DNA of 64,000 nucleotides from Melastoma dodecandrum (lineage: Eukaryota > Streptophyta > Magnoliopsida > Myrtales > Melastomataceae). This document shows, piece after piece, positions 12,655 through 24,200 of the stretch (within the stretch, counting starts at the first letter, position 1; the number at the start of each line of letters is the position of its first letter). The position numbers and the translations under genes were made by a program. The notes beneath the pieces are model-generated. The model saw only the letters and a list, made by a program, of their open reading frames with translations. It had not been told where the DNA came from and searched no databases. The stretch lies in contig JARUPY010000189.1 in the NCBI GenBank assembly GCA_029817715.1, positions 558,001-622,000 of the forward strand, read 5' to 3'.

Positions 12655-13067
12655 ATATTGTCGCAGTTCGACAATATATTTATGCTTACACTACTACTTC
12701 CGACAACGTTGTAATTGTCTAAACCACTGCTTGGTCTAAAGTAGGCCCAAATTAGAAATGGACCTGTAGCCAATTAAAAATAAGCCCATTCTATAGGCCC
12801 GATAAGAGCCCAATTATAACCGAGTCTCCCCCCTCCGATGCCAGTTGGATTTGTTACAACCGTCGCCACTCTTCCCGCCGCTTCTCCGCCACTCTAGACC
12901 CACCGCCCCGACTCAACCCAACTTCGGAAGCGCCGCCGCTTTTCGAGCTGTACTTGATTCTTTGCCTCTCCGTTGTGTTTTCTATTCTTCAGATTTCTCG
13001 CGTGGAGAATTTTTGTTGCTTGAATCGTTTTACGGTTTCTTGCCGTAACGATAGCAACGCGGTGAGT

Positions 13068-13397
13068 ATGCCGGCGAAGAAAAGGAAGGCAAAGGACGGC
13101 AAGAATCTGGCAGAATATTTTTGTTTTTCACTTGAGCCTGTTTGTTTAGAGGATGAATCTTGTGATTTGTTTTCTGGCTATGGTTTGTTTTTAGACTGCG
13201 AGAGGAGCAGCGGAAGTAACGATGAGCTAGTCTCATAAGAGAAACTCAAGAAAATCGAGGTGCTTTTGAGGAATCTCGATTACGAGCATGCTTATGTCAC
13301 AATGATACGTGGAAATTTGAATAAACTCAAGCGAGACTGGATTTTAAGTAAAATTCAGAGAAGAAAACACACAAACACCCACACTACACCAGTATAA
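13068..13397 (+). pseudogene. Broken fragment of an unrecognised gene
   Basis: A frame opens with MPAKKRKAKDGK (13068) and reaches a TAA at 13236-13238. It then continues in the same frame through a lysine- and leucine-rich, helix-like stretch (EKLKKIEVLLRNLDYEH) to a second stop at 13395-13397. An in-frame stop between two gene-like halves suggests a decayed gene or a wrongly joined exon. A donor-like GTGAGT at about 13062 could instead end an upstream exon. The promoter-side DNA (about 12790-12830) has GGCCC/GGGCC-type motifs common upstream of plant housekeeping genes. I do not recognise the family. Confidence 0.35.
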
Positions 13398-13425
13398 ACG
13401 TACCCCTTGCGCATTTCCGGCCACA

Positions 13426-16400
13426 ATGTCGGCTATCTTCCTGTCCCGAACACGGACGGGTTCACCACATAGTCATACCTCTACCCACGCACCCTCATCC
13501 TCATCCTTACAACCCTCTAAGAAAATATCTAAGATGATGCCATTCTCTTTCTTCTGTCTCTTCTTTTATTCCTTCCCTCGCAGTTCACCCATCATTCCGT
13601 TGTGCAGTAGTTTGTTGCAACTTCCTCCCTCCTTCTCTTTTAAGTCCTCTAAGATGCTTGTTCCTTCCAATCTCGTCCTCTTTCCCTTCTCTGGTATCCC
13701 TGACTTCGAAGCTTGGGTTTGTCATCACCAGCCCTCCCTCATTTGGCCCAATCTGCACCTCCAGCCCTTCAACAAATGGCCACAATCTTTCCGTTCAACG
13801 GTCTTCACAACGGACATCTCCGTTAGGGCTCCTCCCTCCAAAGTCTCATCTTCCTCCCCTGTTCTGCTCCTACCTCCTCGTAACACTGTCCTCCCCTCAA
13901 AATCACCCTTGTCTCAAGGGTGATATGAGTATAACCATGCCGCAGATCGTCCAGGTACTCACTCCCATGTTGCCTCCGTTTCTGGTCGATTCTTCCATTT
14001 AACTAAAACATGTGCGGCCACCTTGTTTCCCCTTCGCACTAACCTCCGTTGCATGATGTATTCAGGAACTGGGTCCTCTTACGCTTCTCTCGACAGCTAA
14101 GATGAGGTAGGTACATCAGCTCCCACTGCTAATTTCAGCCGAGATACATAAAATGTGTGATGGATTTGAGATGTTTCTGGTAAATTAAGCTTGTAAGCCA
14201 CCCCCACCTTGTCTATAATCTGATAAGGGCCAAAGAATAGGGGTACTAATTTCCCTAAATGTCTCCCTTCCGCGGAGCTTTTGCTTGTATGGCTGTAACT
14301 TGACATATACCCACTCCCCCACTTTGCATGTTATGTCGGATCTCTTCCGGTTTGCGGGTTGTTGCATTCTATTTTGAGCTATATGAATGTGAAACCGTAA
14401 TAGCTGAATCATTTCCTCCCTGCTTGTAAGCTCCAGTTCTACTGCTCTTTGAGTTGTAGTACCCTTGATGTAAGGAAGATGTAGAGGTGGTTCATATCCA
14501 TATAGAGCTTCGAAAGGAGACATACGGATAGTGGAATGATAAGTGGTATTGTACCACCATTTCACCAATGGTAATCACTTACACCATTGATTAGGACAAT
14601 CCAAACACATGCACCTCAAATAAGTTTCAAGGTATCTATTGACTACCTCCGTTTGGGGATGATACGCAGTGGACAACCACAAATCTACTCCTTGTAGTTT
14701 GAATAAGTCTTGCCAGAAATCCCTAAGGAAATAGCATCTCGATCACTTGTAATGGAACTAGGCATCCCATGTAACTTGAACAATGTATTAAGGAACAATT
14801 CAGCCACCTTGTTTGCCGTATATGGATGCTGAAGTGCCACAAAATGAGTGTACTTAGTCAATATATCCACAACCACCATGATTACCTTCTTTCCCATGTA
14901 CTTAGGCAAACCCACAATGAAATACATGCTAATATCTATCCAGATTGCCTTCGGTACTGGCAGCGGCTGTAGTAGCCCAGGAGAAGCCGCTAAATCATAC
15001 TTACATTTCTGACACACATCGCAAGCTCGAATATAATCTCTAACATCCTTCTCCAACCCTTTCCAATAACAGAACCCATAAATCCTTTTTATTATGCCAT
15101 TAACTCCAGAATGGCCACCGGCTGCTGATGCATGAAAAGTAGTTATGATCTGGTCTATCAACTCTCTGTTATCCCCTACAACCAGTTTACCCTTTTTTAG
15201 TAACAAGCCTTGCTTAATGGCAAATGCCTTAGATTCTCCTTTCTGCACCTTTTGAATTACTTGTTGTAGATATGAATCATGCTGCCAACTTGCTTTAATG
15301 GCATCCAACAAAGTGCCTTGATGCAAATCTAGAACCATGGCCATCACTTCTGCTCCTGGGATTCTTGAAAGAGCATCAGCTACAACATTTTCTTTTCCCT
15401 TCTTGTAACTTATTTCATAATCGTACCCCAACAACTTAGTCAATCACCTAAACTGCATCTCATTGTGCAATTGTTGCTCCAACAAGAATTTCAGGCTTTG
15501 GTGATCTGTCTTAATGATAAAATGCCTCCCAATTAGACAATGTCTCCATTTCTCCATCGCATAAACTATGGAAAGTAACTCCTTCTCGTACAGAGATAGG
15601 CTCATATGTCTTTGTGCTGATGCTTTACTGATAAAGGCAATTGGATGTCATTTTTGCATTAAAACTACCCACATCCCCGATTGACTCGCATTTGTCTCCA
15701 CCACCAACTCCTGACTGAAATCAGGCAGTGCCAAAGTGGGTGTGGTTACTCTCACAGGTGCAAGACGAGGGTCGGAGCCCATCGTCTTCGGAAGCATGAG
15801 CGTGGCTGCTTGGGCGGCGTCCATGGGTCGGAGCGCATGGACAACAGCGAGCGTCGGTGCGTTCGTTGTAACTTGACGGATCAAGTTGGTACGAGTCGGT
15901 GCTCGGACGATGATGCTGGCACGGGGCGCAACGTGGCCAGAATACTCAGGCGCGGAGGCTTGAGGAGATACTTGTGGGCGGTCTCATGAGCATAGGTTCG
16001 TGAAGAGGCACAAACGTGGATGGTCTTGGTCGCGAAGGTACGAGAGGCCGAAAGAGGGCTTGGACGCATCCTTTGGTGAAGGGGCGTCCATGAAAAGACG
16101 TGTCCCTTGAGAGGGGAACGTCCACCCCTTGAAGAGCGGCGATTATTAGGAAGGTGGGGCCTCCTTCTGAAGAGGGGGATCCCAAGGGGGGCTTCCTTCC
16201 GACGAGGGGGATTCAAAGGGTGGCTAAGGGGCAGTTGTGTTGGGCACTCCCCGAAGCATTGTATCCATTCATGTAATGTTGTGAATAGCCACAAACCCCT
16301 ATAAGAAGGCTTGTAAAGGGGCGATGCAATGTAATTGAGTGTTGTACCTCTTTGTTCTAATAAAGGAATGAGATTACTTGAAAGGGAACGTGAGATAATC

Positions 16401-16850
16401 AAAAGGCTTTCGCTGGATTGTGAATTGTGAGTGGCTGGTCATGCTAGTTTTGTGAGTGCGATGCCGCACAGGGTGGGTTTACTTGATAGAGCGAAATTAC
16501 CCCTGTGACAGTTACCATGGTTTTCTTTAACTTCTTAAATGCTTCCTGTGCTTCCATTGACGACTTGAAGAAGTCCTTTTTAAGGAATTGAGTCAAAGAC
16601 TTACTTAGTACACCATACCCCCTTACGAACCTCCTGTAGTAACCTGTAAGCCCCAAGAATCCTCGTAGCCGTTTAACTGTTTGTAGTATTGGCCATTGTT
16701 GAATTGCTTCCAACTTCCGAGAATCAGTAGATACTCTCCCAGCTTTAATGACATGTCCCAAATACGCCACTTTCCTCTTGGCGAAAGAACACTTACTCAA
16801 CTTAGCAAAAAGACAATGCTTTTGTAAGACCTCCAACACCACTGACAGAT
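13426..16850 (-). mobile_element. Decayed, 5'-truncated Ty3/gypsy chromovirus (minus strand)
   Basis: Read on the minus strand from 16842 downward. The end of reverse transcriptase (LRGFLGLTGYYRRFVRGYG) comes first. After an inserted solo LTR come RNase H (LALPDFSQELVVET), integrase with its HHCC zinc finger (CDVCQKCKYD) and core (about 15443-14690), and the integrase C-terminus (14568-14097). A chromodomain follows at about 14070-13930 (PEYIMQRRLVRRGNK, then WEYLDDLRHGY when translated). Gag, protease and the N-terminal RT are missing, and stops and frameshifts are frequent, so it is dead. A purine tract at about 13886-13900 (minus) precedes a TG, and about 13426-13885 is probably the 3' LTR (TGTTACG to CCGACA). 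The matching 5' LTR is absent; the copy ends near 16850 against hairpin repeats. Confidence 0.85.
15750..16510 (+). mobile_element. Solo LTR inserted in the chromovirus pol
   Basis: A 761-bp insert splits the chromovirus between its RT and RNase H coding. It is flanked by identical 5-bp target duplications GTTAC (15745-15749 and 16511-16515). Its ends form an inverted repeat, TCTCACAGG and CCTGTGACA, one mismatch from TGTCACAGG with TG...CA ends. A CTATAAG box at about 16299 and a TAATAAAG poly(A)-like signal at about 16359 give a plus-strand LTR layout. No internal domain or second LTR is present, so it is a recombined solo LTR. Confidence 0.75.
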
Positions 16851-17700
16851 GAGCAACATGAGCAACATGAGCCTCAAGGCCGATTTCCCTATAGCCGAAG
16901 GAAAGTCGGCCTTACAAAGGCCGACTTCCAAACACTTAAATAAAAAACGCCAACTTCACATGAATAAGGCCGATTTTTTCCAACATTAAAAAAAAACTTT
17001 TATCCCATATCGCCCCAACAAAGTTACGAGCAAAAGTAGAAGTAAGGAGAAGTACACTAGACATGGGTTCGTAGGTTGTCTTAAAAAGCAAAAGTAAGTA
17101 GAAGCAGCTTTCCCCCTCATCTTTCTTTTTTTTTGGCTTTTTCTCCTTTTTCATTTTTTTTAAATAAAATACAATACCCCCAACACACTGCACTGCACTG
17201 TTAATAAAATAATAAAGAGATGGATGTGGGGTGGACTGAAGGATAGGAGTGATCGCTCAACCCGAAAAAAATTCAAAGAAGAGGAAGAAGGAGTGGTCTT
17301 CGAAGAGTCTTGTGTTTTGGGGACGGACAACAATTAAATGTGCTTCCAGTCCAGTCCAAGGCTAGGCATTAAATTTTTGGGATGGGACAACGGAGATTAT
17401 AAAGTTGAACCGGATAAAAGTTTTTTTTTTTAAGTTGAAAGGAGAGGCCGACTTCCTTGTTGCCTTATGGAAGTCGACTTTACAAAGGCCGACTTCATGC
17501 GAGAGTTAAGGATGGCATGAAGTTGGCTGACTTCACTTCGCCCATGAGAAAGTCGGTCTTACAAAGGCCGACTTCCTTAATGACCAAAGTCGGCCTTTGT
17601 AATACCGATTTCATCAGATTAGTTGAGGAATTTTCAAACTTATGAGGTTATTTGGCGAAATAATTTAGAAACCAGCGTTATATTAGAACAAAACTCTTAC
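16851..17700. repeat. Hairpin-rich repeats (AAGTCGGCC-TTACAAA-GGCCGACTT type)
   Basis: Two clusters (about 16866-16935 and 17440-17600) repeat the motif AAGTCGGNC, a short TTACAAA-like spacer, and GGCCGACTT in alternating orientation, giving several strong hairpins. The right end (about 17600-17697) resembles the 3' end of the MITE at 24078-24376 (GGAATTTT...TTATTTG...GCGAAATA...TTAGAACAAA). It may be a decayed, one-ended member of the same family. The DNA between the clusters is AT-rich with no gene. Confidence 0.55.
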
Positions 17701-18248
17701 CCTCGCTGCAAAAATATTGACGGAAGTCGGTGAAAGGGGGAATTTAATTATGATGGAGTAAAAACTAAAAAAATTACTCCATTTCTAAATTTATTTTTAT
17801 TATTTTAATATTTTAGATATAGAAAGGTTGGGAATGGAAAGAAACTCCTATTAAAAATATTAATTAAAAAGTAATTGTTGTGAAGGGAAGAAAAAGAAGG
17901 AAGACAAGAAAAAATGAAAGAAGAATTTTTTATTAATTTTGAAATTTAGTTATGATATATTATAATATAAACAAATAGATAAACGAAAAGTCTAAAACGT
18001 TTAGATAGATAAAGAATTTTAACACGTAGAAAATCTCGACGGTTAGTTATAATAACATTCATATATATTCATGATATTAATCGTATAATCCGGATATTCA
18101 CACCTCTCATGAGAATATTTGTAATAAAATTATATAAAAAATTAATGACGAGGAACACAAAATCGTTTGCAGCGCGCCGGTCGGTGGTGGTGTTGGTCGT
18201 TCGCTCCGGCAGGAAAAGTTTGGGCGAGGGAGGAGGAGAAGGCGAGAA
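17701..18248. other. AT-rich region with the helicase promoter
   Basis: No gene is seen. The last 100 bp are GC-rich and lead into the helicase start codon at 18249, so this stretch should contain its promoter and 5' UTR. Confidence 0.5.
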
Positions 18249-21200
18249 ATGGCGGAGAAGGAGAGATCGGTTCGAGTTCGGGCGCTGACGGGAGAGTCGG
18301 CGTCAGTTCCGGTGACGGGGGATTGTACGGTGTTGGAGTTCAAGGGTTTGTTGAGTAAGGCTTTCCCCGTCGCCGGTCGTTACCCTAATTTCAACCTCTA
18401 CCACAAGGTCTGTCTTTATCCATGTTCTTTCGGATGATTGGTGGATGGATGCGAGCCGTGCTGTTAAGTTCACGCATGAGTCGGGTGTTCTGTTCTTTTG
18501 GGGTGGCGGGGTTGGATTGCTTTACGTTCGTTAATGGTTAATGTGGAGTAAAGGTTCTTTTCTGTTACTTGATTTCAACTGTCAGTTAAATATCTTGTTG
18601 TACATTCTTCTTTGTAGGGTGTTAAGTTGAACCTGCAGAGTCTAATCAGTTGCTACTCCATTGGTCCTGATGATGTGATTGGCCTTATCCCTGTTATCAA
18701 GAAGCGGGCAGAGGATCGCGTATCGGATCAGTCCGCCTGTTTGGATACTAATGTCGGGCCCAGTTCTGGTTTTGCGGATTCTGCTTGGTCTAACATTATG
18801 CAAGAGATGCGTGAAATATCGAGCAACAGGGAGACTACGTGGAAGGAACCAGGGAGTGCAAGCTCTGATGTTGGATTGGAGGGTACTCGGGAGCGGGCCA
18901 CAAGAAGTTCTTCATCCACCAAGAGAAGGAGAAGCGACGACTTCGAGAAAATGGGATTCCCGGACGATCTTGTGCTGAGCATACTCGAGGATCCCGGCGA
19001 GGATTTCCTTGAAGAGGATGGCAACAATGAGAAGCTTTTGGAGTTTTTGCAGTTAGAAAGCTGTCTTAAAGATCCATCAACAGATCGTTGTCTGTCCGCA
19101 AGCTTTGCTCTTTCACAAAAGGCTGGAAAGGAAGTGCAGGATGAGAATGTTACTATGTGCATGTGTCCGACATGGCTATGCAACCTGATGAAGATGTTCT
19201 CTGTATTGAACATGTATGCAGCGTATTTGCAGCTACGGAGGAAAGAGTTAACATTGAACTGTTTAAATCAATTACTGTTTTTGCTCGAGAAAATAGGGAT
19301 CCAAGTTGGTATGCAGGACATCGAGAATCTTTCTCTCCTCTTGCCCAAGGTGATATGAGGGTTTGGATTTGGTGGTTGATTTGTTCATCCCTTTTCTCCT
19401 TTTCTCTTGTTCAATGCTGATAATGTGTTGCTGCCTTTTCCTTCTCTTCATCTGGAACCAGAACAATACCCTATAATATGCCCGCACGCATTGAATTAAC
19501 TTGAAGATTAGAAACTTTGAAAATATATAGCTGTGGTGTGGTTCCTTCAGTTTATTTTATTTCTAGTCCTTGTTTGTTGGGATGATGATGCAACTTCAAA
19601 TTTACAGTGAGTCCAGTTTTAACCTAGGGTTTTGGGCAGGTGATAGCTTTTATTGGGAATGAGACAGCGAGAAGAAATACCAACAATGCTATTATCATTG
19701 TCAAGCCTCTGGTGGAAAATGACCAGGCGCCAAACAGCTTTAGCAAAGGTATTGCTACAGAGAAGTTTTCTTTTAGTTGAGACATCTTGTCTTCTTTATA
19801 AGGCTAATAAAGTAGGCTGCTTTCCTATTATTTCATTATCTTGTAGCTCGAAGGCTGAAGGCCACGCTGAAGCATTTGGATTTGATCGAAAGGAGAGAGA
19901 GGTCCTTTAGACATGCTTTAGCTTCAGTTATGGTACGACCTGTCTTTGCTATGTTATTTTACTACCTTTGAAAGAGGGTGTGCAATTTGGCTTGATTTAA
20001 TAAATGAAGGTGTGCTTTGTGGGGAGAAGTAATTTGATTTGAAAGATAGAACAAGAGAATGTGTGCTCTATGGCCTTACATAAGGAGAAGTTGCTTGTTG
20101 AGAATTTAGTTAGTCGACGCATTAGTTTCTTTTGTTTCTTGTTTTTTTGGTAGGAAAGGAAATATATATTAGATAGTTACTAATAAGTCAGTTACAAGAC
20201 AAATTCTCTTCAGAAGGGAGTTCCCCAATAAGTTCTTCATGCAAGACATCCAAAATGAAATCAGGAGGAAAGCAAAATTAATTGAAATCCTCCTCCTGCC
20301 GCATAGTTAAGACTATAAATATTTGTGCCTTTTATATTATGATGATTATGTTTTCGACCTGCTTGTGACTTAAATACATGCTAGCGGGATAAAGATTTGA
20401 GTGTTGACTTCGTGATCTAGCTGTCAGGTTGGATAGTCTGAAATGGATGAAACTTGTTTAGTTCAGTAAAGTAGTGATCACGTGGAGTCTGAGGAGATGG
20501 TGTTTTCTTTCTTCCATTGGTTTTTTGAGACTGATACCATAGAATCCCTGGATTGAGATTGGGAAAGGAGTAAATTTTCTCTGATTGAATATGCTTTCTC
20601 TCTATTATCAGTAACTGTACTAGATAAAAGTTGTGAACAGAATCTGGCATTTTGGTTGTGGCTCTTCTTTTTTTATTGTGATAACAATTCTATCTGTTTC
20701 TCTAATACTCGAGTTGTATATCATGAATTTGCCAATAGAGGTTTTGTGTTTATCCTACAGATCATAGTTGGAACTAAAATTGCTGAATTAGCTTCTTTGG
20801 GAGACCTAGTGTTAACCGCAAGCAAAGGGGTTCAATCTTCTGCTTCAAATGGAATGAGGAAATGTAGTTTCTCTGCAAATGGAGAAAATAAAAACGAGGG
20901 CAGCAGTAGATCTGTATCAACTGCCAAACTGGGTAGAAGATTGTGTCATGTAAGTGTGTTATACAATTATCCTTTTGTTAGGCGCTTGAATTCTGAGACC
21001 TGTTCCTAGAAAGATGTCAATAAATCATTACTTGTTGGTTTTGAATGTTTGCTTTGACAGTGTCTGGGTATGAATTGAAGGCTGTATCCTTCTTTTATCG
21101 AGCTAACTAGTTTTTAGCATGCTGGTTAAAGAACAGGCACTTTGAATGCTGCTGTCGAGGGAGAATCCTGGTCTGCATTTAACTATCTTACACATATCTT

Positions 21201-24200
21201 CTAGGGATATATGTTGTTGAATGGGAGCATCCGATCCTATTTGTTCCCTAGGATATCTCAAGTTGTGACCAAGAGAAAATCTGAGTTTCTCCCTTCTGTT
21301 TTTCACTATTTTCATTTCCTGCTGAAGTTTTTTGCAGTCACAATAAGTTCTCTCGATGACATTCTTCAACTTTTTCATTGGCAGGATGTTGAGCCATTAT
21401 CACCAGTAGAGATAGTCGAGCATCTCAGATATGGTATCGGCTCTCAGCGGCAGGTGATTTCCTCTTTGTTCATTTTCTTCTCTCAGATGGAATTTACTTG
21501 ACATAATATTATTCTTTTTCTTTAGGAGGTTTTAAAGTTATGTTCGTATTATTCTAAAAAATGTTCCTTGCAGTGTTTTCAACATCATCAGCCTCACAAG
21601 GGTCGAAATTTCAAATTACTCAGAGTTTAGGACATTGACATCAAGTAAAAATGATGTCATCAAAGATTTTCCGAAAAAGGAGTTTCCTTGTGCATATGCC
21701 ATGCTTGCTTTTAGCAGTTCTCTTCTTTTTTATGAACAGGTGTTGCTAAATTAAGTTCAATACATGGTTTTCTATTACTATCCTGAAACTCTTCCTTGTA
21801 TGGGACCACGTAAAAGATCAATGACATAAGCAGGAGGGTAACAAAAGATTGGAAAATCTTCCTCGTGATGTATCACCATTCTTGCCATTTTCTCTGCCAC
21901 TTGGTTCCATTCTCCATATATAAATGGATATAAGAAGGTATCTCTGATTAGTATCCGACAGCAGATTGTGCATATACAAGAAATTGCTGGACGGAAACCA
22001 ATATACTTGGATATCCCAAATATGGTCTCAAAGGACACCAGGCAATTGCTTGAACGGATTGGAATTACAAAGCTCTACAGCCACCAGGTTCAAATCTGAT
22101 CGCATTGTCTGCCTGCTCTTATGTTTTTGGATGGTAAAGTAATTTCCTTTGTGGTTAAATTCCATCGGTTTCTTTTTAGACTGAGTCAATACAACTGTCT
22201 CTACTCCGGAAGAATGTTATTGTGGCCACGTTGACGTCTAGTGGGAAATCTCTCTGCTACAATGTTCCAGTGTTGGAAGAGTTGTTTAAGGACCCTTTTT
22301 CATGTGCTCTCTATCTTTTCCCAACAAAGGTAGTGATTTCATGACCAGTTGGCCTTTTTGAGCTAGAAAAGATCGGTGATTTCTCTGCCTAGATTGCTTG
22401 ATGGAGATTATGAAATGTGTTTGGTCGTGTCTTTGTTGTGTTGCTGCATCCAAATAAAGATTTTATGGTTTTGCTAACCCACCTAAGCCGGTTGAGATCT
22501 TCAAATGGATTTTTACTGGAATATGCTTTACTTTATGAGAATGAGACCCAGCACATCACATGCATTAATTGTAGCATTATGCAGGCCTTATCTCAAGATC
22601 AGCTCAAGGCATTGAAACATATGACCGAAGGATTTGACATTAGTTCTCAAATCAGCATATACGATGGTGACACGTTGCATGGGGATCGGACATGGATGCG
22701 TGATAATGCTAGACTGGTATTTATAATTTGAATTAGGCTATGCATAAGATTAGTTACTAATGCAATTGTTGGTATTTGTATAATTATTTCAGCTTGGGTG
22801 GCACAAGATTAGTTGTTCATGCAATTGATGAGTTATTTGGCTCTTTCACTGCAGTTGATCACAAACCCCGACATGTTGCATAAATCTATATTGCCTTACC
22901 ATGGACAATTCGAACGCATATTATCAAACCTAAGGTCTGCAATATTTCTTTGTTGTCTTCTATGCCAATTAGAAATATTCTCCAGCAATGAACAAAGGGA
23001 TGGACTTGGATGTTTTGCATGCTCACAGAAATAATCCTTCTTTTCCCTGTTTACCAAAAATGAGAAGTTCTTTCCTATTTATTGGCGTCATATGTTTGTA
23101 TGGATAGGTTTGTTGTCATTGACGAAGCTCATGCTTACAAAGGAGCATTTGGATGCCATACTGCTCTTATATTAAGGAGACTTCGTCGGCTCTGCACACA
23201 TGGTGATACCAGTGTTTCAGTCATCTAGAAATGGCTTATTTGGTCAATCTTAGGATATTATGTATGATTGGCAGTTTTTCCTTCTGTAGTCTATGGTAGC
23301 GATCCTGCTTTCATCTTTTCGACGGCAACTTCTGCAAACCCATCTCAACATTGTATGGTTAGGCCTTTTGCCTCAAGTCCCTTACTCTTGCTTGCATTGC
23401 ATTTGATAGATTTTTTCTTTTTAAAATGGAAGTCTATTTACATAAGTTGCCTGGACTCTGGTTTTGTGCAGTTGAAGGCGTTTATTGTTTGTTGAGCATC
23501 GTATTCTCTGAAGACTGTTTTAGATGCATCCGATTTATGTCGTTTATGTCTTCTTCACTAATTTGGAAGCTTTCTTGAAGTCTTGTTGGAGATTGAATTT
23601 TGCTTCTGATTAAAGGAGAGCATTTAGAGTGGGCATATCATGTACATTATAATAATATTGATTCTGTCAAATGGTTAAACATTTTAGTACACATGGCAGA
23701 TAAAATGCTTCATGCAATTAACATTCTGCCAACGATATAGGAACTTGCTAATTTGGAAAGTATAGAGCTTGTTCAAAATGATGGAAGTCCTTCTGCTAAA
23801 AAGCTCTTTGTCCTTTGGAATTCTTCGGAGTCTCCACAAACTGTAAGCAGTTTCCTAATTTCTTGAAATAATGTGATTAGAATTATTTGTGCTTTCAAAG
23901 TGACAAAGATTGCTGGTGCAGCATGAAGACTGGTCGAGTGGACATGCCTATAAACCACCATATAAAGGGTCAAGGTAATGGACATAATTTTGAGACCAAG
24001 AAACCATGAAAGGTGTATCTAAATCATCATTTTAAGCTGTGTTCAAAGAGCCATGTTGCATGGGTTTATTCAGTAATGTTCCAATTTAATGTTAGTCAAG
24101 AAAATATTTCGCGAAACAGGGTAGGTAGTTCCAAAATTTGGCAAATAATGTCTTGAACTCGGAGTTTAAAAAGTGGAGTTCAGTTTCTTAACGAAATCAA

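Noticed and set aside
15681..16402. Long frames on both strands within the solo LTR
   Set aside because: The insert has LTR structure and target duplications; the frames come from its GC-rich part.
19157..19420. Alternative frame at the end of helicase exon 2
   Set aside because: The main frame joins in phase to exon 3 (PKVIAFIGNE); the other frame does not.
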